This document shows positions 7,724 through 15,922 of a stretch of DNA of 64,000 nt, piece after piece. How positions within the stretch are numbered: the stretch's first letter is position 1; each line of letters begins with the position of its first letter. This stretch comes from JAICYJ01 sp045806525 (lineage in GTDB: Bacteria; Actinomycetota; Thermoleophilia; Gaiellales; JAICJC01): the NCBI GenBank assembly GCA_045806525.1, contig JBJMJD010000009.1:1-64000 (forward strand), read 5' to 3'. Below the pieces are notes generated by a model that worked only from the letters and a program-made list of their open reading frames with translations, made no database searches and was not told where the DNA came from. The translations under genes and the position numbers were made by a program.

Positions 7724-8320
7724 ATGGCCGACCGTAAGACCGAGATCCTCGAGGCAACGTGCCGCGTCATCGCCCGGGAGGGCGCCGACGGGCTGCGCAT
7801 GGGGACGGTGGCCCGCGAGGCCGGCGTCTCGAGCGCGCTCCTGCACTACTACTTCGACACCCGGGCCGACCTGCTGATGCAGGCCTTCGAGCACGCGGAC
7901 ATCAAGGCCGACCAGGCTGCCGACGCCGCGCTGGCCGGCATCCCGGGGGCGGTCGAGCGGCTGCGGCGGCTGCTGGAGATCTACGCCGGGGCCGATGCCG
8001 TGTTCCGTGACGACTGGGTGCTGTGGGTCGAGATGTGGCGCAGCGCGATCTTCGACGAGCGGCTGGCCGAGAGCGTGCGCCGCTCGTCGGCCTCGTGGAT
8101 CGAACAGATCACGGACCTGCTGGAGCAGGCGCGCGACGAGGGGTCGATCGGCGACGCGATCGTCGTCAACGACGTGGCGATGCGGCTGGCGGCGACCGTG
8201 GACGGGCTTGGCCTGCAGATCCTTTCCGGCATCACCAGCCACGACCGAGCCGCGGAGCTGATCAGAAGCGCGCTGGCGATCGAGCTGGGGCTTCCCACAA
8301 CTGCGAGGAGCGGCGTATGA
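7724..8320 (+). CDS. TetR-family regulator, BetI-like
   Basis: A 198-residue protein with an N-terminal TetR HTH (about residues 8-54: ILEATCRVIAREGADGLRMG, then SSALLHYYFDTRADLL) and a helical ligand domain with BetI-like features such as VLWVEMWRSAIFDERL. It probably represses its own operon through the perfect 20-bp palindrome upstream. The stop overlaps the ATG of the Rieske oxygenase gene (ATGA), so the two are translationally coupled. The likely inducer is the oxygenase substrate (inference). Confidence 0.92.
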   Translation: MADRKTEILEATCRVIAREGADGLRMGTVAREAGVSSALLHYYFDTRADLLMQAFEHADIKADQAADAALAGIPGAVERLRRLLEIYAGADAVFRDDWVLWVEMWRSAIFDERLAESVRRSSASWIEQITDLLEQARDEGSIGDAIVVNDVAMRLAATVDGLGLQILSGITSHDRAAELIRSALAIELGLPTTARSGV

Positions 8321-9429
8321 GCGTGGTCGGCGACACCAAGGGCAAGACACTGCCGGCACGGGCGTACACGTCGCCCGAGGTGTACGAGTCGGAGATGCGC
8401 GAGGTGTTCCTGAAGTCGTGGAACTTCGCCTGCCACGTCAGCGACGTCGCGGAGCCGGGCAGGTTCTGGACGACCACGATCGCGGGCGAGCCGATCGCCG
8501 TGCTGCGCGACAAGGAGGGGCAGCTGCGCGCGCTCTCGAACGTCTGCCGGCACCGCGCGGCGCGCATCCTGGACGGCCAGGGCAGCTGCCCGAAGGTGCT
8601 GCGCTGCCCCTACCACGGCTGGACGTACCGGCAGGACGGCCAGCTGGCGGCGGTGCCCGAGGCGCGCGGCTTCGAGGAGCTCGACCGCGAGAGCGTGCGG
8701 CTACCGGCCTTCCGGGTGGGCGAGCTGAGCGGGATGGTGTTCGTCTGCATGAGCGAGGAGACCGAGCCGCTCGACAGCTACTTCGGCGACCTGGCCGAGA
8801 AGCTGGCGCCGCTGCGGCTGGCCGAGCTGGGCGCCGGCCCGCGGATCGCGAACGGCTATGACCACAACTGGAAGGTGATCACCGACAACTACCTGGAGGG
8901 CTACCACATCCCGGTCGGCCATCCCGGCCTGCTGCGGCTGCTCGACTACAAGCGCTACGTCGCCACCCCTGCAAAGAACCACACCTGGATCGACGGGCCG
9001 TTCCGCAACAAGCCGTCGCGGAACTACCAGGAGCGGCTGTACCAGAAGCTGCTGCGGCCGATGAAGGAGTTCCCCGAGGACCTGCTGGGAGCGTGGACGT
9101 ACGTCCACTTGTGGCCCGCCACGTTCATCGACATCTACCCGGACCAGGTCGACACCTGGCAGCTGTTCCCCGCCGGGCTGCGGCACACCCGCACCGAGGC
9201 GCGGGTCTATCACTCGGGCTCCGGCGCCATCCGCGACCGGCTGGTGCGGGCCATCAACTGGCGCGTCAACACCAAGGTGATGGCCGAGGACGTGGAGCTG
9301 TGCGACATGGTGCAGCTGGGCCTGGAGTCGCGCACGTATGAGCGCGGCGTGCTGAACCGCAACGAGAACGGCGTGCTGGCGTTCCACGACCTGCTGCGGC
9401 AGGCCGTTCCGGGCATCGACGAGCCGTGA
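8317..9429 (+). CDS. Rieske non-heme iron oxygenase, alpha subunit
   Basis: A 370-residue oxygenase. The Rieske [2Fe-2S] site is CRHRAA (residue about 75) and CPYHGW (about 97). The mononuclear iron site is NWKVITDNYLEGYHIPVGHP, giving the Asp/His/His set, with a later Asp in the FIDIYPDQVD region. These enzymes hydroxylate or demethylate aromatic or quaternary-amine substrates and need a separate reductase, which is not encoded nearby. Layout and the BetI-like regulator recall the GbcA/CntA quaternary-amine group, but the substrate is unknown. The next gene overlaps by 4 bp. Confidence 0.9.
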   Translation: MSVVGDTKGKTLPARAYTSPEVYESEMREVFLKSWNFACHVSDVAEPGRFWTTTIAGEPIAVLRDKEGQLRALSNVCRHRAARILDGQGSCPKVLRCPYHGWTYRQDGQLAAVPEARGFEELDRESVRLPAFRVGELSGMVFVCMSEETEPLDSYFGDLAEKLAPLRLAELGAGPRIANGYDHNWKVITDNYLEGYHIPVGHPGLLRLLDYKRYVATPAKNHTWIDGPFRNKPSRNYQERLYQKLLRPMKEFPEDLLGAWTYVHLWPATFIDIYPDQVDTWQLFPAGLRHTRTEARVYHSGSGAIRDRLVRAINWRVNTKVMAEDVELCDMVQLGLESRTYERGVLNRNENGVLAFHDLLRQAVPGIDEP

Positions 9430-9773
9430 GGATCATCCGTGGCGATGACCGCTGGCTGTTCCTGACGCCGGAGATCGAGCGCGAGGTGCCGTCGCTGCTG
9501 GCCGCGCTCGGCGCGGGTGACGCCGACGCCGAGGCGGGGCGGATCGAGCGGCTGATCCACGACGGGCACATGCAGGACTGGTTCGACTATCTGCGCGACT
9601 GCCGGGCGCGGCTGGAGGCGGCCGAGGTCGCCGGCGAGCAGGCGGCGTCGGCCGAACGGATGGCGGCGGTGCTGCGTGAGCAGTACCTGCTGGCGCCGGC
9701 GCTGCGCGACGACGAGGCCCATGACGCGCCCGAGCGACGACGACTGGAGGAGCTTCTGTGGACTTCGCACTGA
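9426..9773 (+). CDS. Unknown 115-residue protein of the oxygenase operon
   Basis: Starts with GTG overlapping the oxygenase stop (GTGA) and ends 16 bp inside the acyl-CoA dehydrogenase gene, so it is locked into the operon on both sides. The protein is soluble, acidic and mostly helical, with RGDDRWLFLTPEIEREVPSL at the N-terminus, tryptophans at about 10, 52 and 112, and an Ala/Glu-rich helix region. I do not recognise a family. A role as a small partner of the oxygenase is an inference from the coupling. Confidence 0.75.
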   Translation: MRIIRGDDRWLFLTPEIEREVPSLLAALGAGDADAEAGRIERLIHDGHMQDWFDYLRDCRARLEAAEVAGEQAASAERMAAVLREQYLLAPALRDDEAHDAPERRRLEELLWTSH

Positions 9774-10945
9774 CCCCCGGGCAGCGTGAGCTGCGAGCCC
9801 GCGCCGCTGCGTTCGTGGACGAGGTGCTGATCCCGCTTGAGCTGACGGCGGAGCTGGCCGGCGGACGGCTGCCGGAGGCGGACCGCCGCTACGTCCGCGA
9901 CCAGGCCCGCGAGCGAGGGCTCGACTCGGGCAACCACCCGGTGGAGCTGGGCGGGCGCGGCTGGGACAACATCGAGCAGGTGCTGGTGCAGGAGGAGCTG
10001 GGCCGCAACACCAATGCGATCTGGTGGAACATGGCGGGCGGCTACAACGTGCTGTCCAGCGGGACGTCCGAGCAGATCGACCGGTACCTGCGCCCGACGC
10101 TGCGGGGCGACCGGGCCGACGCCTACGCCGTCACGGAGGGGGGCGCAGGGTCGGACTCCGGCTCTATCGCCGGCACGGCGGTCGAGACGGCCGGCGGCTG
10201 GCACCTCAGCACCGAAAAGTGGTTCGTCACAACCGGCGACGTGGCCGACTACTTCATCGTGATGGTGAACGTGCTGCGCGACGGGGATCTGCTGCCGACG
10301 CTGTTTCTGGTCGACCGCGACACGCCCGGGATCGAGGTGGTGGACGATCCGCCCTTCACCCACAACTACCCGCACGGCCACCCCACCATCCGGTTCGACT
10401 GCGACCTGCCCCCAGACGCGGTGCTGGGCGGCCCGGACATGGTGGGCAAGGGCGCCGAGCTGCAGAACGAGTGGTTCGTGGAGGAGCGGATCCACATCGG
10501 CGCCCGTTGCGTGGGCGCGATGCGACGGCTGCTGGCCGAGACGGTGGACTGGACGATCGAGCGCCGCCAGTTCGGCTCCCGCATCTTCGACTTCCAGGGC
10601 GTCAGCTTCCCGCTCGCCGACTCGGCGTCGGACTGCCTGGCGGCACGGCTGCTGGTCTACCACGTGGCCTCTATGGCGGATGACCCTGCCGCCGACCCCA
10701 AGCTGGTGCACCACCGGGCGAGCGCGGCCAAGCTGTTCGCCAGCGAGGCGGCCCACCGCTGCGCCGACCGGTCGGTGCAGGCGTTCGGCGGCCGTGGATA
10801 CATGCGGACGAACACGGCCGAGCGGTTCCTGCGCGAGCTGCGGGTCGACCGCATCTGGGAGGGCACCAGCGAGATTCAGCGGCTGATCGTGGCCCGCGGG
10901 CTCGAGCGCCGCGGCGTCGAGACGCTGCTCGACGTGACCGGCTGA
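9758..10945 (+). CDS. Acyl-CoA dehydrogenase family flavoprotein
   Basis: A 395-residue FAD enzyme with the standard order of alpha, beta and alpha domains. It has AVTEGGAGSDSGSIAGTA (flavin-binding middle domain), ERRQFGSRIFDFQG, AFGGRGYMRTN and the C-terminal signature DRIWEGTSEIQRLIVARGL. It oxidises an acyl-CoA, or a related substrate, at the alpha-beta bond. The GTG start lies inside the preceding small gene. With the Rieske oxygenase it probably forms a catabolic route, but the substrate is not visible from sequence. Confidence 0.9.
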   Translation: MDFALTPGQRELRARAAAFVDEVLIPLELTAELAGGRLPEADRRYVRDQARERGLDSGNHPVELGGRGWDNIEQVLVQEELGRNTNAIWWNMAGGYNVLSSGTSEQIDRYLRPTLRGDRADAYAVTEGGAGSDSGSIAGTAVETAGGWHLSTEKWFVTTGDVADYFIVMVNVLRDGDLLPTLFLVDRDTPGIEVVDDPPFTHNYPHGHPTIRFDCDLPPDAVLGGPDMVGKGAELQNEWFVEERIHIGARCVGAMRRLLAETVDWTIERRQFGSRIFDFQGVSFPLADSASDCLAARLLVYHVASMADDPAADPKLVHHRASAAKLFASEAAHRCADRSVQAFGGRGYMRTNTAERFLRELRVDRIWEGTSEIQRLIVARGLERRGVETLLDVTG

Positions 10946-11021
10946 TCTCTCGATTTCGGCGATGGGCCGGGGCCACGATGTGTCACGGATCCGGTGCGAT
11001 CCTCGTCGAACCCGGGAGCGG

Positions 11022-11609
11022 ATGTTTGACACCATCCGCCGGGCGCGCGAGGGTGCATCGGTGGACGGGATCCGCCGCATGCGGCGCGTGTGGGTGATCG
11101 GGATCAGTGGGTCGGGCAAGACCACGCTTGCGGCCGAGCTGGCTCGCCGGCTGGGCGTCCCTCACATCGAACTGGATGCCATGCATCACGGCCCCGATTG
11201 GGCGGAACCTGACCTCGACCAGTTCCGCGGCGACGTGGCGGGCGTCGTTGCCGGCGATGGATGGGTGGTCGACGGCGGCTACCAGCGCAAGCTCGGCACC
11301 ATGGTGCCCGAGGCGGCCGACACGCTGATCTGGCTCGACCTGCCGCTGCATGTGTCGATGCTGCGCACCGCCCGCCGCTCGCTCAGCCGGGTGCTGCGCC
11401 GCGCCGAGCTCTGGAACGGCAACCGCGAGACGCTTGGCGCCCTGTTCTGGGGACGCGAGTCGCTGCTCTGGTGGTCGGTCAAGCAGCACCGTATCTACGA
11501 GCACTCGCTGCCGGAGCTGTTCGCGTCGCCCGAGTGCGCGGACAAGCGGATCCTGCGCCTGCGGTCCGCGAAGTCCGTGCGGGCGTGGCTGGCAACCGTT
11601 CCCGGCTGA
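11022..11609 (+). CDS. P-loop adenylate kinase-like NTPase
   Basis: About 195 residues with a Walker A motif GISGSGKTT and the DNA topology modulation/FlaR-like features HIELDAMHHGPDW, VVDGGY and TLIWLDLP. These proteins look like small nucleoside or shikimate kinases but their substrate is unknown. ATG 11022 has a GGGAG stretch just upstream; GTG 11061 or ATG 11079 (directly before the Walker strand) are shorter options. It is convergent with xseB, 4 bp apart. Confidence 0.8.
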   Translation: MFDTIRRAREGASVDGIRRMRRVWVIGISGSGKTTLAAELARRLGVPHIELDAMHHGPDWAEPDLDQFRGDVAGVVAGDGWVVDGGYQRKLGTMVPEAADTLIWLDLPLHVSMLRTARRSLSRVLRRAELWNGNRETLGALFWGRESLLWWSVKQHRIYEHSLPELFASPECADKRILRLRSAKSVRAWLATVPG

Positions 11610-11613
11610 ACCG

Positions 11614-11829
11614 CTAGCTCTGCTCGGGCTCCGAGCGGCCCAGCCGCTCCAGCAGCTCGCCCACGCGCTGCTCGGCCTGGTTCAGCCGGGCCAGGCACAG
11701 CGCATGCAGCTGCTCGCCGCGCTCCCACAGCTTCAGCGACTCGTCCAGCGAGATCTGCCCGTCCTCCAGGCGCCGCACGATCTGCTCGAGCTCGGCCCGC
11801 GCCTGCTCGAAGGTCATCTCGTCGCTCAC
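11614..11829 (-). CDS. xseB: Exodeoxyribonuclease VII small subunit
   Basis: A 71-residue helical protein with the XseB pattern FEQARAELEQIVRRLEDGQI and SLDESLKLWERGEQL, followed by a coiled LNQAEQRVGELL helix. Several copies wrap the large subunit to make the exonuclease that degrades single-stranded DNA. GTG 11829 overlaps the xseA stop by 4 bp (GTGA), which couples the two; an internal ATG at 11817 is an alternative start. Confidence 0.93.
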   Translation of the reverse strand: MSDEMTFEQARAELEQIVRRLEDGQISLDESLKLWERGEQLHALCLARLNQAEQRVGELLERLGRSEPEQS

Positions 11830-13058
11830 TCCGTCACCTCCTCGACCGTGGCGGCGATCCGGCCCTGCGACAGCCGCACCCCGATCCGCTGGCCGGCCGA
11901 GACCGCGTCCGCCGCCGTCACCACGGTGCCGGCCGCGTCCTGCACGATCGCATACCCGCGTTCGAGCGTCGCCGCCGGCCCCAGCAGCCGCAGGCGGTCG
12001 AAGGCATGGCCCACTCGCACCCGCTCCCGCTCCAGGCGGCCGACCGGCCAGCGGTCGAGGCCGTCGCGCACCCGCAGCAGCGACTCCCGCCGCACGGCGA
12101 TCCAGCTGCGCGGGTCGGCGAAGGCCGGCCGCGACACCAGCATCGCGAGCGACTCCCGGCAGCGGTGGGTGCGCGTCTGCAGCGCCCGCCCTGCGCGTGC
12201 GGCCAGATCGTCCAGGTCGGCGGTGATCGCCGCGTGGTCGGGCACCACCAGCCGTGCCGCCAGGCTGGGCGTGCCCGCCCGCAGGTCGGCCACGTGGTCG
12301 ACGATCGGCGTGTCCTGCTCGTGCCCGATCGCCGACACCACCGGCGTCCGGCACCGATCCACCGCCCGCACCAGCCGCTCGTCCGAGAACGGCAGCAGGT
12401 CCTCGAAGCTGCCGCCGCCGCGCGCCAGCACGATCACATCCACCTCGCCGTCCCGGTCGAGCCGCTCCAGCGCCGCCAGGATCTGCGGCACCGCGCCCGG
12501 CCCCTGCACGGCGGCCTCCTCCACCCGGAACCGCGCCGGCGGGTAGCGCACGGCGGCGGTCTCGATCACGTCGCGCTTGGCCGCTGCGTCACGTCCGCAG
12601 ATCACCCCGATCACCCGAGGCAGCAGCGGCAGGGGCCGCTTCCGCTCCGGTGCGAACAGCCCCTCCTCGCCCAGGCGCCGCTTCAGGTCCTCGATCTGCC
12701 GCAGCACCAGGCCCAGCCCGTACGGCTCGATCGCGCTCACCCGCAGCCGCAGCTCGCCCCGCTTCGCATACAGCTCGGCCCGCCCCCGCGCGTGCACCCT
12801 GTCTCCCGGCCGCAGCGGCGGCCGGATCGCCTCCAGCCGATAGCGCGGCACCAGCGCCTGCAGCGATGCGCCCTCACCCGGGTCCTTCAGCGTCAGGTAG
12901 GCGTACGTCCAGCCGCTCTGCTGTTTCATCTCGGCCACCTCGCCGTCCACCCACACCTCCGGCAGGCGCTGCAGCCAGCCGCTCACACCGTGGTTGAAGC
13001 CGGCCACGGAATAGACCTGCCGGTCGCCGTACTGCACGGGCTGGGGCTTCACGCTCAT
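11826..13058 (-). CDS. xseA: Exodeoxyribonuclease VII large subunit
   Basis: A 410-residue protein with an N-terminal OB fold (about 10-110, including VWVDGEVAEMKQQSGWTYAY) and the catalytic region from about 130. That region has RVIGVICGRDAAAKRDVI, VIVLARGGGSFEDLLPFSDE and SAIGHEQDTPIVDHVADLRAGTPS, the last being the conserved active-site segment. It ends with RIGVRLSQGRIAATV. It degrades single-stranded DNA in repair with XseB. Length and order are normal. Confidence 0.96.
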   Translation of the reverse strand: MSVKPQPVQYGDRQVYSVAGFNHGVSGWLQRLPEVWVDGEVAEMKQQSGWTYAYLTLKDPGEGASLQALVPRYRLEAIRPPLRPGDRVHARGRAELYAKRGELRLRVSAIEPYGLGLVLRQIEDLKRRLGEEGLFAPERKRPLPLLPRVIGVICGRDAAAKRDVIETAAVRYPPARFRVEEAAVQGPGAVPQILAALERLDRDGEVDVIVLARGGGSFEDLLPFSDERLVRAVDRCRTPVVSAIGHEQDTPIVDHVADLRAGTPSLAARLVVPDHAAITADLDDLAARAGRALQTRTHRCRESLAMLVSRPAFADPRSWIAVRRESLLRVRDGLDRWPVGRLERERVRVGHAFDRLRLLGPAATLERGYAIVQDAAGTVVTAADAVSAGQRIGVRLSQGRIAATVEEVTE

Positions 13059-13095
13059 GGCGGCAGTATCGCCCCAGAACGGCAGGTCGCGCCGG

Positions 13096-13296
13096 TCAGG
13101 TGAGGATGCGCACGGCCACCTGCGGCGCGCATCCGTGCTCGAGCATGTTCACGGCCACGTGCAGGTCGGCGTCGGCCAGCGCGATGCGCTCGGCCACGTT
13201 CAGCGGATAGCCCGCCTGCAGCAGCACATGCAGCCTCCACGCCTCCACCTCGGCGGACGTCCCGGGCTGCACCTCGATCACTTGGGCTGCGGTCAT
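13096..13296 (-). CDS. Small 66-residue protein of unknown function
   Basis: The chosen ATG (13296) gives a compact protein, MTAAQVIEVQPGTSAEVEAW onward, that is mostly helical with a Leu-rich core (HVLLQAGYPLNVAERIAL, then DLHVAVNMLEHG). The frame is open further upstream but the protein-like part begins at this ATG. No family is recognised. It lies upstream of xseA in the same direction. Confidence 0.55.
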   Translation of the reverse strand: MTAAQVIEVQPGTSAEVEAWRLHVLLQAGYPLNVAERIALADADLHVAVNMLEHGCAPQVAVRILT

Positions 13297-13364
13297 CGGG
13301 TGATGGTACGAACGGGGTCGGACGTACCAATCTTGGGTGGCGGGACGCTGGTATCGTGGCCTGC

Positions 13365-14342
13365 ATGGGCGCCGTCGCACGCGGTCTGTGGCTCGAGTTG
13401 CGGGTGATTCCGGTGCTGCTCTGGAGCTTCTCCGCCATCACCCTCGGCACCGCTCTGGGCGGCCGATCGGACGTCGAGGGCTGGTACTACCTGGGAGCGG
13501 TGGCCCTGGGCGTGTTGATCCAGGGCGTGCTCGCACACACCCTCAACGAGATCGAGGACTGGCGCTCGGGCACCGATCGCCACGATTCGCCGCGCGTCAT
13601 CTCCGGCGGCAGCAAGGTGCTGGTGGCGGGGCTGCTGACGCCGCGTGCGCTGAAGCTGCTGTTCGCGGTCGCCTTCGTCGCAACCACCGTGCTGGGACTC
13701 GCCCTGGTCGCCTCACGCGGCCTTGTGATGCTCCCGTTCGGCCTGGCGGGCGTGGCCGGAGCGGTGCTGTACACGCTGCCGCCGGTGCGGGCCGCCTACC
13801 GACCGTTCCTGGGCGAGGCGATCGCGTGCGTCTGCCTGTGGCTGTGCGTGACCGGAGCCGCCGTGCTGCAGGGCGGCAGGATCGACGGGACGGTGGCCGT
13901 GGCGGCGCTGGCGGTGGCCGCCTACGCCGTCGGCATGCTGATGGTGCACCACTACCTCGACTACGAGGCCGACCGCTCGGCCATCCCCATGAAGACCACC
14001 ACCATTGTGCTGCTGGGCCTGCGACGGGGCCGGATCTACGCGATCGGGTGGGGGACAGTGGCGCTGGGGTCGGCGGCCGGCGCCGCCGTGGCCGAGCCGA
14101 AGCTGACGCCGCTGGCGGTGGCGTACGTGGTCGGCCTCGCGTGTCACGTGCGCTGCCGTCCGGACGACGTCGCCTCCGTGACCACGAATGAGATGGGCAT
14201 CATCTTCTTCGGCATCGCCGGCGCCCTGATCTCGGCCGCGCTGCTCGTGCCGGCGCTGGCCTGGGCTGCCCTCGCAGCCGCCGCGCTGGTCGCGCTCGAG
14301 ATGCGCCTCGCGGTGCAGCCGGCGGAGACGCCTGCCGCATGA
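13365..14342 (+). CDS. UbiA/MenA-like prenyltransferase
   Basis: A 325-residue integral membrane protein with 8-9 hydrophobic segments. The first Asp-rich motif is NEIEDWRSGTDR (residues about 62-73) and the second is DYEADRSAIPMKTT (about 198-211), both binding the prenyl diphosphate through Mg2+. Members attach a prenyl chain to an aromatic ring, as in menaquinone synthesis; without other men genes nearby the acceptor is not certain. ATG 13365 is preferred to GTG 13356. The stop overlaps the next start (ATGA). Confidence 0.85.
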   Translation: MGAVARGLWLELRVIPVLLWSFSAITLGTALGGRSDVEGWYYLGAVALGVLIQGVLAHTLNEIEDWRSGTDRHDSPRVISGGSKVLVAGLLTPRALKLLFAVAFVATTVLGLALVASRGLVMLPFGLAGVAGAVLYTLPPVRAAYRPFLGEAIACVCLWLCVTGAAVLQGGRIDGTVAVAALAVAAYAVGMLMVHHYLDYEADRSAIPMKTTTIVLLGLRRGRIYAIGWGTVALGSAAGAAVAEPKLTPLAVAYVVGLACHVRCRPDDVASVTTNEMGIIFFGIAGALISAALLVPALAWAALAAAALVALEMRLAVQPAETPAA

Positions 14343-14995
14343 GCCTCGAGCTGGAGCTGGAAGCCGCCCGTGATGCCGCCCAGCACCTGGCCGGCAACGG
14401 CGAGCAGGTGGCGGCGGTGATGGCCAGCGAGCCGGGGCTGGCGGCGCGCGTCTATCTGATCGCGTTCGAGGCGGATGGGGAGCACAGCTACCTGGCGCTG
14501 GGCCCGGACCTGTCGCCGGTGCACGACCGCCGGCTTGTGCGCGACGCCGTCGTCATGCTGGCGCTGGCGGAACGGGCCGAGGAAGCGTCCGTGGCGCTGC
14601 AGGCGGAGTCGCTCGAGCGGGAGTTTGCGACCGCCGAGCAGGCGCTGCGGGACGGCCATCCCGCCGAGGCCGCCGCGGCGGCCGATGTGCGCTCGGCGTT
14701 GCACGAGCTGGCGGAGGCCGCGGACGGCCCGCGGGTGGCCACGCCCCTCTACCTGGACACGATCGGCGCCGCCTCCGGCCGGCTGGCCGTGGCCCTGGTC
14801 GGGCTCCGCGACCAGGTCGAGCTGATGACCTCGCCGGGAGCCGCACCCAGCGGCGCGGCCGAGGCCGCCTGGCGGGCGCTGGGCGTGGCCGCCAGCGCCG
14901 GTGACCCGTCCCAGTTCTCGCACTCCATGACCGCGACAACCGCCGCCGCGGAGGCGCTCGCCGATGACGTGCTGGAGCGGCTGCGGCCCGTATGA
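14339..14995 (+). CDS. Unknown alanine-rich helical protein
   Basis: 218 residues, cytoplasmic, very rich in Ala, Glu and Leu and predicted almost wholly helical. The middle part has VYLIAFEADGEHSYLALGPD, which looks like a short beta hairpin. It is translationally coupled to the prenyltransferase by a 4-bp overlap and followed 12 bp later by proline dehydrogenase. I do not recognise a family, and no catalytic motif is visible. Confidence 0.7.
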   Translation: MSLELELEAARDAAQHLAGNGEQVAAVMASEPGLAARVYLIAFEADGEHSYLALGPDLSPVHDRRLVRDAVVMLALAERAEEASVALQAESLEREFATAEQALRDGHPAEAAAAADVRSALHELAEAADGPRVATPLYLDTIGAASGRLAVALVGLRDQVELMTSPGAAPSGAAEAAWRALGVAASAGDPSQFSHSMTATTAAAEALADDVLERLRPV

Positions 14996-15007
14996 TCCGC
15001 GGCGCCC

Positions 15008-15922
15008 GTGCGAATCGTTGACCGTCTCATCGCGACCTCGCTGCCTGTCGTGCCGCGACCGCTGGTGCGCCACTTCGCCGACCGCTACATGGCCGGCGAG
15101 ACGCTGGCCGATGCCATCTCGACGGTCTCCGCGCTGAACGGGATCGGCGCCGCGGCGACGGTCGACGTGCTGGGCGAGTTCGTCCACGACGTCGCGCAGT
15201 GCCAGGCCACGGCCGACGAGTACGTCGAGCTGCTGGACGCTATCGCCGGCGAGGGCCTCGACGCCAACGTCTCGATCAAGCTGTCGGCACTGGGCGCCGA
15301 AATCGATCCTCAGCTCGCGCTCGAACACACCCGCCGGGTGGTGCTGGCCGCCGCCGGCCACGGCAGCCGGGTGCGGATCGACATGGAGCACAGCGGTCTC
15401 ACCGACCAGACGATCGGCGTCTACCGCACGCTCCGCGACGAGGGGCACGACAACGTGGGAATCGTGCTGCAGGCCTACCTGCGCCGCACCTCCGGCGACG
15501 TGCGCGCGCTGGCCGACCTCGCGCCGAGCGTGCGCCTGGTCAAGGGCATCTACATCGAGCCTCCCGACATCGCCTACACCGAGCCGGCGCTGGTCAATCG
15601 CAACTTCCTGGCGCTGCTGCGCGACCTCGTCGACCGCGGCTGGGCGGTGGCGGTTGCCAGTCACGACAACGAGCTGGTGGGAGAGGCCCGGCGGATGGCC
15701 GACGAGCGGCACCTGCAGCCCGACCGATTCGAGTTCCAGCTGCTGCTCGGCGTCAAGGAGCCACTGCGCGACCAGCTGATCGCGGCCGGCCACCGAGTGC
15801 GCATCTACGTGCCCTACGGCCAGGCCTGGTACGCCTACTCGCTGCGACGGCTGAAGGAAAACCCCAGCATCGCCGGGTACGTTGCCCGCGACGTGGTGCG
15901 CGGCCTGGTGCGGAAGCCGTGA
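15008..15922 (+). CDS. Proline dehydrogenase
   Basis: A 304-residue stand-alone proline dehydrogenase (PutB/PruA-partner type), which oxidises proline to pyrroline-5-carboxylate with FAD. Family marks are SIKLSALG, RIDMEHSGLTDQT, VLQAYLRR, LVKGIYIEP, VASHDNELV and the C-terminal RVRIYVPYGQAWYAYSLRR with the substrate-binding Arg residues. The start is GTG 15008. No P5C dehydrogenase gene is in the window; instead the next gene, overlapping by 4 bp, is a class III aminotransferase. Confidence 0.93.
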   Translation: MRIVDRLIATSLPVVPRPLVRHFADRYMAGETLADAISTVSALNGIGAAATVDVLGEFVHDVAQCQATADEYVELLDAIAGEGLDANVSIKLSALGAEIDPQLALEHTRRVVLAAAGHGSRVRIDMEHSGLTDQTIGVYRTLRDEGHDNVGIVLQAYLRRTSGDVRALADLAPSVRLVKGIYIEPPDIAYTEPALVNRNFLALLRDLVDRGWAVAVASHDNELVGEARRMADERHLQPDRFEFQLLLGVKEPLRDQLIAAGHRVRIYVPYGQAWYAYSLRRLKENPSIAGYVARDVVRGLVRKP

